DNA of 64,000 nucleotides from DAOUEX01 sp034430235 (GTDB lineage Bacteria; Chloroflexota; Anaerolineae; UBA2200): contig CAYZGO010000003.1 in the NCBI GenBank assembly GCA_964478075.1, positions 1 to 64,000 of the forward strand. The letters are read 5' to 3'. Below the pieces are notes generated by a model. That model searched no databases and was not told the origin of the DNA. It was given only the letters and a program-made list of their open reading frames with translations. Both the position numbers and the translations under genes were made by a program. The number at the start of each line of letters is the position of its first letter. Position 1 is the first letter of the stretch. This document shows, one piece after another, positions 58,045 through 64,000 of this stretch.

Positions 58045-59100
58045 TTGTTGCTAAAAGAACTCTCTGAGGCATTCGGTGTATCAGGCCACGAAGGTGCAGT
58101 GCGCCAACTGATACTGGACGAGATCAAGGATTTGGTTGACGAACATCACGTTGATGCTCTGGGCAACCTGATCGCCTTGAAAAGAGGAAGCCTCAAGGCG
58201 CGTCGCAAAGTCTCTAAAGTGATGCTCGCCGCGCACATGGATGAAGTGGGCCTGATGATTATGCATATTGAAAAACAAGGCTCGTTGCGTTTTCGCCCAG
58301 TCGGAGGCATTGACGCTCGCGTCCTGCTGGCCACCAAGGTGCTAATTGGCGATGACAAAGTGCCGGGGGTGATCGGCGTCAAACCCATCCACCTTCTGGA
58401 GCCCAAAGAGCGCGAACAGGTGATGCGAGTGCAGGACATGAACATTGATATTGGTGCATCCAGCAAGGAAGAAGCGGAGCGCCTGGTGAAGATCAGTGAC
58501 TATGCAGCTTTTGACACCTCCTTCAGCGAACTCGGCGGCGCTCTGCACACGGTAAAAGGCAAGGCCTTTGACGACCGGGCCGGATGCGTGGTATTGGTCG
58601 AGCTGCTGCGCGAGAGTTACCCGTTTGACTTTTACGGCGCCTTCACTGTGCAGGAGGAAGTCGGGCTGCGCGGGGCGCGAGTAGCTGCCTACTCCATTGC
58701 GCCAGACATCGCTTTTGCGCTGGAAGGCACCATCTGTGACGACCTGCCTAAGAAGCGTGACATCAGCCCCACGACAACCTTGGGCGCAGGGCCAGCCATT
58801 ACGATCATGGATCGCTCAGTCATCGCTGACCGCCGCCTGGTGGATCTTCTGGTAGACACCGCGGAGAAGAATGGCATTCCATACCAATTCAAGCAGCCTG
58901 GGCTGGGCGGTACGGACGCAGGAGCCATTCACCTGTCAAGGGAAGGGGTCCCCTCCACTGTCGTATCGGTACCCTCGCGCTATATTCACTCGCCCGTGTG
59001 CATGTTGAGCCTGAATGACTTGGACAACACCGTGCGCCTGATGCGCGAGGCCCTGGGCAAAGTACACGAATTGGACTTGAGTAGACCCCAAGGGTTTTAG
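58045..59100 (+). CDS. M42 family metallo-aminopeptidase, paralog 2
   Basis: A 351-residue M42 enzyme. The motifs are A-A-H-M-D-E-V-G, G-K-A-F-D-D-R-A-G-C, Q-E-E-V-G-L-R-G, F-A-L-E-G-T-I-C-D-D and S-R-Y-I-H-S-P-V. The ligand position that is Asp in paralogs 1 and 3 is Glu here (A-L-E-G-T), a known variation in this family that may change specificity. The start is TTG 58045 (or the next codon, also TTG), with GAGGAGG 6 nt upstream; there is no ATG. The gene follows paralog 1 by 31 bp. Its TAG stop is the loop of a perfect 14-bp hairpin. Confidence 0.93.
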   Translation: MLLKELSEAFGVSGHEGAVRQLILDEIKDLVDEHHVDALGNLIALKRGSLKARRKVSKVMLAAHMDEVGLMIMHIEKQGSLRFRPVGGIDARVLLATKVLIGDDKVPGVIGVKPIHLLEPKEREQVMRVQDMNIDIGASSKEEAERLVKISDYAAFDTSFSELGGALHTVKGKAFDDRAGCVVLVELLRESYPFDFYGAFTVQEEVGLRGARVAAYSIAPDIAFALEGTICDDLPKKRDISPTTTLGAGPAITIMDRSVIADRRLVDLLVDTAEKNGIPYQFKQPGLGGTDAGAIHLSREGVPSTVVSVPSRYIHSPVCMLSLNDLDNTVRLMREALGKVHELDLSRPQGF

Positions 59101-59114
59101 AAACCCTTGGGGTC
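59084..59114 (+). terminator. Perfect hairpin with the stop codon as its loop
   Basis: GACCCCAAGGGTTT (59084-59097), loop TAG (59098-59100), and the exact complement 59101-59114. The loop is the stop codon of the second M42 gene. No T-run follows and the third peptidase starts 30 nt later, so it is probably an attenuator or mRNA-stability element rather than a full terminator. Confidence 0.7.
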
Positions 59115-59144
59115 TGTGGACACCTAGAACAGGAGGCATTACTG

Positions 59145-60149
59145 GTGAAAGAACTGATCAAAGAACTGACTGAAGCATTTGGCCCATCGGGCAGCGAAGA
59201 CGTTGTGCGTGAGGCCATCAAGAAACACATCGCTGGACGCGTAGATAAGATGCGCACAGACCCGCTGGGCAACCTCATTGCTCTGAAGAAGGGCCAGGCT
59301 GAGAGCGGCGTAGAGGCGCGCAAGATCATGCTTGCCGCGCACATGGACGAAATCGGCGTGATCATCAGCCACGTGGACGAGAAGGGCTTCTTGCGCTTTG
59401 CGCGCGTCGGCGGCGTGTATCCGTTGACTCTGCTCGGAAGTCGCGTGGTCTTTGCTGATGGGAGCACGGGGGTCATTGGCCGGGAAAAGCCGGACAAGCC
59501 TACGGACTTTCCAACTATTGACAAGATGTTCATTGACGTCGGCGCCCCGGACAAGGAACACCTGACCAGGAAAGTCGGCGACGTGGCCTCCTTTGTGCGC
59601 CCCTTCGTTGATCTGGGTAAGCGCCTCACGGCCAAGGCCTTCGACGACCGCATTGGCTGCGCAATACTGATACAGACCCTGTTGGAGCTGAAGACAACAC
59701 CCCACGATGTCTACTTCGTCTTCACTGTGCAGGAAGAGGTGGGGCTACGGGGCGCACTCACTTCGGCCTTCGGCGTGGAGCCGGATGTGGCCATCGCTCT
59801 GGACGTCACTACCACAGGCGATACTCCCGAAGCGCATCCTATGGCTGTCTCGCTTGGCGCAGGCCCCGCCATCAAGGTCAAAGACCGCGGCATGCTTGCT
59901 CATCCTGGGGTCAAGAACTGGATGGCAAACACCGCCGAACGCCTGGGCCTGCCCTATCAATTCGAGGTTCTGGAGAGAGGCACCACGGACGCCATGGCCA
60001 TTCAGACGTCGCGCGCTGGCGTAGCCGCCGGCGTAATCTCCATCCCATGCCGTTACGTGCACAGCCCATCAGAGATGGTGGACTATGACGATGTACAAAA
60101 CGCAGTGAAACTGCTGGTAGGACTGCTGAGCGGGCCAGTGGAAATCTAG
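59145..60149 (+). CDS. M42 family metallo-aminopeptidase, paralog 3
   Basis: A 334-residue M42 enzyme, slightly shorter than its neighbours. The motifs are A-A-H-M-D-E-I-G, A-K-A-F-D-D-R-I-G-C, Q-E-E-V-G-L-R-G, I-A-L-D-V-T-T-T-G-D and C-R-Y-V-H-S-P-S-E; the metal and catalytic residues are complete. GTG 59145 has AGGAGG 8 nt upstream. Third gene of the operon, separated from paralog 2 by the hairpin. Three distinct M42 subunits in one operon would allow mixed particles, as reported for archaeal TET proteins. Confidence 0.93.
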   Translation: MKELIKELTEAFGPSGSEDVVREAIKKHIAGRVDKMRTDPLGNLIALKKGQAESGVEARKIMLAAHMDEIGVIISHVDEKGFLRFARVGGVYPLTLLGSRVVFADGSTGVIGREKPDKPTDFPTIDKMFIDVGAPDKEHLTRKVGDVASFVRPFVDLGKRLTAKAFDDRIGCAILIQTLLELKTTPHDVYFVFTVQEEVGLRGALTSAFGVEPDVAIALDVTTTGDTPEAHPMAVSLGAGPAIKVKDRGMLAHPGVKNWMANTAERLGLPYQFEVLERGTTDAMAIQTSRAGVAAGVISIPCRYVHSPSEMVDYDDVQNAVKLLVGLLSGPVEI

Positions 60150-60475
60150 AGCCTGTCCGCAAAAACATCGTTCAGAAACCCGTTTTCTGGCGCCTGCAAT
60201 CCCAATCCGCCAGCGTTACAGAGCAGCTCCGCCAGTGAAGACAGGACAAAACGGGTTTCTTTCCAAGCTTTTGCACTGTTCAATTCTGAATGCCTCTCAT
60301 AAGCGACCAAGAAACCCGGTTTCTTGTCCGGCAAACCGCCTTTCCTGTATCACGGAGAGCCTGCAACGTGATAGTCTCATCATTCGGGCATGGGAAAAAC
60401 CGGGTTTCTCCCAAAGTGTCTCGCAACAAGCCGTGATGAGGCATCCCTCGAATCCCATGAAACCGTAACACCGCA
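60150..60475. repeat. Intergenic cluster of AAACCGGGTTTCT repeats
   Basis: No gene seen. Four related units in both orientations: AGAAACCCGTTTTCT near 60174, AAAACGGGTTTCTT near 60246, AGAAACCCGGTTTCTT near 60311, and AAAAACCGGGTTTCTC near 60395. Each is partly palindromic. This is a REP-like cluster lying where the peptidase operon and the esterase remnant converge. Confidence 0.7.
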
Positions 60476-60838
60476 TCACCGAGCCGCAAAGGCCCAGGCA
60501 ATAGCCCCTGCGAATTCTTCTTCCCCCATAGTGATATCATGGCCGCAGACGCGCTCGCGGTAAACGTGCTCTACACCAAGCTGGTCTACTTTAACAGCCC
60601 AGTTTGCGGTTGGCTCCAGGAAAGGTTCGAGTGTGCCGGCAACCAGATAGTGGCGGGGGGCCATGTCGGCAGTCCACTCAGGCACACCCAAACCTGTGGG
60701 CCCTACACCCAAGGAAAACACGAGAACGTTGGCATAGCGTTCGGGATGACGTACGCCCATGGCAACGGCGAATGCCCCGCCGTTGGAGAACCCAAATACG
60801 GCGCGCTGTTCACGATCGGCAACTGAATACCACAGCAA
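60476..60838 (-). pseudogene. C-terminal fragment of an esterase (Esterase D/Fes-like)
   Basis: About 120 codons matching the second half of a PF00756-type alpha/beta hydrolase: V-F-G-F-S-N-G-G-A-F-A-V-A-M-G contains the nucleophile elbow G-x-S-x-G, and the His is probably in V-C-G-H-D-I-T-M-G. The N-terminal half of such an enzyme is missing. The frame overlaps the 3' end of the permease-M28 gene, whose last 60 residues (T-F-F-Y-Q-S-E-A-D-E-A) look like the start of the same esterase in another frame. A deletion with a frameshift best explains this. Confidence 0.65.
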
Positions 60839-63495
60839 ATGCGCGCCTCATCCGCCTCGCTCTGGTAGAAAAAGGTCAGCTCATCGCCGTCGGCCCAAAC
60901 TGGCGATTGCTCCGTGGACCTGCGGGCCAGTAATTCATCCACTGTCCAGAAGCGTTCCATGGTTTGAACACCTGGCCACTGGCTTGATATCACAGTTGGG
61001 GCCGGTATAGGCAACTGTTGCTCCTGGGGTGTTCGCGCTGATACTGGCGATGCTTGTGGAACTGGGCTGCTGCAGGCGGCGAAGCCGCTCATCAGTCGCG
61101 CCGTTACGTCAGCGACCATGCCTGCCCCGGCCAGATGCTCAGGCACTATCGCCTTGATGGTGTCTGTAGGGCGATGAGTCGTCTCCCAAGCATCGGACGC
61201 GCTGAGGATGAGGGTAGGGATAGGTCGGTCGGAGTAGCTTTCCACCAGAGTGTACTGATGCGGTGAAAAGTTCCGCAATGCGGTTCTAACGCCCAGCTTA
61301 CGCGCCGCCTTGCGCAATTGCGGCCGCACACCGTAACTGCCCCATTCGCTCAGACCGAGTGCTGCATCAGGGCCGTAGGCGATGCTGTCCAGATGTATCA
61401 CGCCGTACAGGCTGTCTCGTAAAGATCGTCTGCTGTCGAGCAGATACTGGAGTCCGGATGCCAGGCCGCCTTGCTCGACGTTGCCCCAGGCAGCGAAAAT
61501 GACGGTGCGCTCCGGTTGATAACCCTGTTCTTTCCAGATTCGGGCGATCTCCAGCAAAGCGGCCACGCCCGAGGCGTTGTCCACTGCGCCTAGATAGAGC
61601 CTTCCTTCCAGGTCGCGCCCCAGCCCGTCATAGTGCGCGCCAATGACCACCACTTGCCCGGCTTTGCTCTTCCCTGGGATAGCTCCCAGGACGTTGATGC
61701 CCTTCGCGTCCGGCTGGCGCTGTAACCGATAACCCATACGCACGCGCCCCGTCGTCTCCCAGACCTTGCCCTCGCCTTCAGGCAGACGCTGCACCTCTTC
61801 CTGCAACTCCTTCAAGCTGAGGCCCAGATGCCCCAACAAGCGCTCAGCGGCGTCTGTAGCGAGGTAGAAACGAGCAAACGGGTCTGCTCCCGTGAAGGAA
61901 AAGCTGCTGCGAGGCAGAGTCCTCCGTCCGAAGATATAGGGGCTGCGTTCAACGACTGTCAGCGTGCCCACACGGCGGGGCGGTTCGGCCCGTGGATCCG
62001 GCTGCACGGCAGAATGAGAGTCCAAGCCAAGGACAATCTCCCCCTCTCCTGGCTCTCCTGACGGTGAGGGACGGACTTCAATAACCTGTAGGCCTGTGCT
62101 TGGGGGCCGATGCTGGCCCACCACCGTCAGACGGCCCTCAGCGGGACAAGGCGGCTGACCGCCGCTGGCGTCCACAGCGAAATCCTCTAGATAAGCGAAC
62201 TCCTCCAGCAGATTACCTTCCTGGTCCTTCAATATCAGTTGCGGTGTTTCCATCCAGTCCAGGCGTTCGAACCCGAACTGCTGGAAATACGTCTCCCCAT
62301 CTCCTGCCGGCTCCAGCCCGGCCGCAGCGAATTGCTCAGCGATGTACTCCGCGGCACGACGTGCACCCTCTGACCCCGCTCTCCGCCCTTCCAGTTCCTC
62401 GCGCGTCAGATAGCGCACGTCCACCAGCGCGCGTTCGACGTCAAAAGCGCGGGCCTGCCGCGCGTAAGCCACAGCAGGGCCAGTGTTATCCAGGATGAAC
62501 CACACAGCCAGAGCCACAACAGCAGCCGCCATCAAAAGGCGCTTGAAAGGCAGACTGGCCAGGTTCACGCCACTGCGCTCCACCAGTTCTTGCAAGCCCA
62601 TGCCCAGCAGGTTGAAGCCCAGGATGGCGACGAAGAAAGCTGCCGCAGGATACAAGGTCATCCAGGGATAGCTGCGAGCATAGCGCCAGGAGTTGGAGAG
62701 CATCGCCCCCCATTCGGGTACGGAGAAGTAGACCACGGGCCGGTCGTACACGTCCATCGTACTGATGCCGCCCCCGATGAATATGCCCACAAAGCCCAGT
62801 TCACCGAGGGTGAGCAATACGCTCCCCATCTCGAAGCTCGCCAAAGCAAGCAAGGAGGGAAAGACGTTGGGCAGCACGTGCCGCGTGATGATCTCGGGTG
62901 TGGAAAGCCCCACTGCCCGTGCGGCCTCGATAAAGGGGCGTTGGCGGATGGTGGCAAATTCGCCACGCACAGCCTGGGTGACCTCAGCCCAGCCCAGAAA
63001 ACACAGGGCAATCACGAAGGTTGATAGCCCTTTCTGGATGCCGAAAGCCAGGATCAGCAGCACACCCAGGATCAAAGAGGGGAAGGCTGCCTCAGCTCCG
63101 GCCATGCTCATAATCGCCCGATCAACGGCCCGTCCGTGGTACCAGCCAGACACGGCCCCCAGCGCGAAACCGACGATCATCCGCGCGGCCATCACCGCCG
63201 CAGCGATTGTCAGGGTCTGGCCCGCACCACAGATAAGCAGGCTGAGCAAATCCCGCCCCTGCTGATCCGTCCCCAGCAGAAAGTGCTCCGATGGTGGGAA
63301 AGGAGGCGTGCGCGTCACGCCATCCATCTCCAGGAACCAGATTTGGTCTGTGGGGTCGTACGGCGCGAAACGCGGGCCGACGACAGCGACGATGATCAGG
63401 GCCAGCACAAGAAGTCCCCCGCTGATCAAAGGCCCATTGGTCAGGCCATGCCACAGACGAGCCCGACGGCGGATTTCCAGCGCCCTCTTCGTCAC
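60703..63495 (-). CDS. OppC-like permease fused to an M28 peptidase-like domain
   Basis: A 930-residue protein. Residues 1-305 are a dipeptide/oligopeptide ABC permease: several spans, the S-E-H-F-L-L-G-T-D-Q-Q-G-R-D entry and the EAA loop F-I-E-A-A-R-A-V-G-L. After a further span (about 320-338), residues 345-805 form an M28-type domain with I-G-A-H-Y-D-G-L-G (H621), G-A-V-D-N-A-S-G (D639), L-D-S-I-A (D703) and T-H-R-P-T-D-T (H774). The usual Glu-Glu pair reads V-E (673-674), so the catalytic base seems lost while the metal ligands remain. From about 808 the tail (A-A-C-S-S-P, then E-L-T-F-F-Y-Q) is esterase-derived. The GTG start overlaps the OppB stop (GTGA). It may couple peptide binding or trimming to import. 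Confidence 0.8.
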   Translation of the reverse strand: MTKRALEIRRRARLWHGLTNGPLISGGLLVLALIIVAVVGPRFAPYDPTDQIWFLEMDGVTRTPPFPPSEHFLLGTDQQGRDLLSLLICGAGQTLTIAAAVMAARMIVGFALGAVSGWYHGRAVDRAIMSMAGAEAAFPSLILGVLLILAFGIQKGLSTFVIALCFLGWAEVTQAVRGEFATIRQRPFIEAARAVGLSTPEIITRHVLPNVFPSLLALASFEMGSVLLTLGELGFVGIFIGGGISTMDVYDRPVVYFSVPEWGAMLSNSWRYARSYPWMTLYPAAAFFVAILGFNLLGMGLQELVERSGVNLASLPFKRLLMAAAVVALAVWFILDNTGPAVAYARQARAFDVERALVDVRYLTREELEGRRAGSEGARRAAEYIAEQFAAAGLEPAGDGETYFQQFGFERLDWMETPQLILKDQEGNLLEEFAYLEDFAVDASGGQPPCPAEGRLTVVGQHRPPSTGLQVIEVRPSPSGEPGEGEIVLGLDSHSAVQPDPRAEPPRRVGTLTVVERSPYIFGRRTLPRSSFSFTGADPFARFYLATDAAERLLGHLGLSLKELQEEVQRLPEGEGKVWETTGRVRMGYRLQRQPDAKGINVLGAIPGKSKAGQVVVIGAHYDGLGRDLEGRLYLGAVDNASGVAALLEIARIWKEQGYQPERTVIFAAWGNVEQGGLASGLQYLLDSRRSLRDSLYGVIHLDSIAYGPDAALGLSEWGSYGVRPQLRKAARKLGVRTALRNFSPHQYTLVESYSDRPIPTLILSASDAWETTHRPTDTIKAIVPEHLAGAGMVADVTARLMSGFAACSSPVPQASPVSARTPQEQQLPIPAPTVISSQWPGVQTMERFWTVDELLARRSTEQSPVWADGDELTFFYQSEADEARICCGIQLPIVNSAPYLGSPTAGHSPLPWAYVIPNAMPTFSCFPWV

Positions 63496-64000
63496 GCCCC
63501 ACCTCCCGGCACCGCAGTCCGCAGCCGCGGATCAGCCCAGCGGTAGCCAAGTTCCAGAAGGGCATTGATGAGCAGGAAAGTAAGGCCCAGGCTCAGCACC
63601 AGGCCCGTGGTAGTGTTGGTGTCGTAGCTGCGGACAGCATCCAAAAGGGCAGTGCCTACGCCAGGCCATCCGACGAACACCTCCGCCACCGGCAAAGCGG
63701 CGAGGCTGTAGCGCATCGAGAGGCTGAGGGCGGTGAGTATCGAAGGAGCGGCATTGAGGAAGGCGTGGCGCCATACCACCCGTCGCCTAGGAAGGCCCTT
63801 GGCATAGGCAGTACGAATGTAGTCCTGCTCGAGAATGTCGGCCAAGGCGAGATAGGTCATGCGTGCCAGGCGGGCAATGGACGGTGCAGCCAGAACCAGC
63901 GCGGGCATGACGATGTGCTCATCCCAGCCAAAGCCCCCCACCGGCAGGAGCCGCACCCCCGTAGTGCGGTAGAAACGGACGAGGCCAACCTGGAGCAGCA
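63492..64000 (-). CDS. OppB-like ABC permease, partial
   Basis: The 3' part of an inner-membrane permease gene; the frame is open to the window edge (L-L-Q-V-G-L-V-R-F-Y-R-T-T-G upstream of the first internal start), so the N-terminus lies outside. Visible features: A-R-L-A-R-M-T-Y-L-A-L-A-D-I-L, the EAA loop Y-I-R-T-A-Y-A-K-G-L-P-R-R-R-V-V, F-V-G-W-P-G-V-G-T and a last span ending in A-D-P-R-L-R. It pairs with the downstream OppC-like gene, whose start overlaps its stop. A substrate-binding protein and ATPases are expected outside the window. Confidence 0.9.
   Translation of the reverse strand, partial: LLQVGLVRFYRTTGVRLLPVGGFGWDEHIVMPALVLAAPSIARLARMTYLALADILEQDYIRTAYAKGLPRRRVVWRHAFLNAAPSILTALSLSMRYSLAALPVAEVFVGWPGVGTALLDAVRSYDTNTTTGLVLSLGLTFLLINALLELGYRWADPRLRTAVPGGGA

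Overview
The window reads as a chromosomal segment of a member of the Chloroflexota, most likely an Anaerolineae-type bacterium. This is inferred from protein style, not from a marker gene: many secreted proteins carry long Thr/Pro linkers, DNRLRE domains and a tail motif of the form [YLM]-x-P-[IV]-[IV]-x-[KR]; DUF2723, DUF4012 and DUF3488-transglutaminase proteins are present; base composition is moderate; and palindromic repeats are scattered between genes. No rRNA, tRNA, CRISPR array, transposase or phage structural gene is visible.

Layout. 0.2-4.7 kb (+): housekeeping genes, namely a decayed DUF89 gene, deoB, a small membrane protein, queA and arfB. 4.7-6.3 kb (-): a DUF47 regulator with a Pit phosphate transporter. 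6.6-8.4 kb (+): a Xer-type recombinase and a membrane-anchored Ig-like protein. 8.5-14.7 kb: a membrane and glycosylation set (GT2, an UPF0104-type membrane protein, a DUF2723 GT-C-like protein, a Thr/Pro-rich surface protein, a DUF4012 protein). 14.8-19.9 kb (-): two paralogous secreted glycosidase-like proteins and a papain/C39-like secreted protein. 19.9-47.2 kb (-): a large polysaccharide locus with two phosphoglycosyl transferases, two O-antigen ligase/polymerase proteins, two flippases, a Wzz-like protein, five GT4 enzymes or fragments, a methyltransferase and two amino-sugar gene sets. One set is CapD/PglF-like, PglE-like, PglD-like and PglC-like. The other is Gfo/Idh, hexapeptide transferase and DegT, with a 48-residue eight-cysteine protein wedged inside it. 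47.6-56.8 kb: secreted metallophosphoesterase, DNRLRE and lamin-tail proteins, alanine racemase, a TgpA-like transglutaminase and a mucin-like membrane protein. 56.9-60.1 kb (+): three tandem M42 aminopeptidases. 60.5-64.0 kb (-): an OppB-like permease running off the end, an OppC-like permease fused to an M28 peptidase domain, and esterase debris.

The unifying theme is the cell surface. The window encodes nucleotide-sugar synthesis, lipid-linked glycan assembly and flipping, polymerisation, and many Thr/Pro-rich exported proteins that could be glycan acceptors. The locus is being actively remodelled: there is a duplicated pglD-pglE module with one truncated aminotransferase, a duplicated 1.4-kb glycosyltransferase block whose copies differ in the donor-binding half, epimerase remnants, and a 39-nt palindrome inserted in frame in a ligase gene.

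Start codons were chosen from Shine-Dalgarno spacing, stop/start overlaps and promoter position. Where the alternatives are close, the entry says so.
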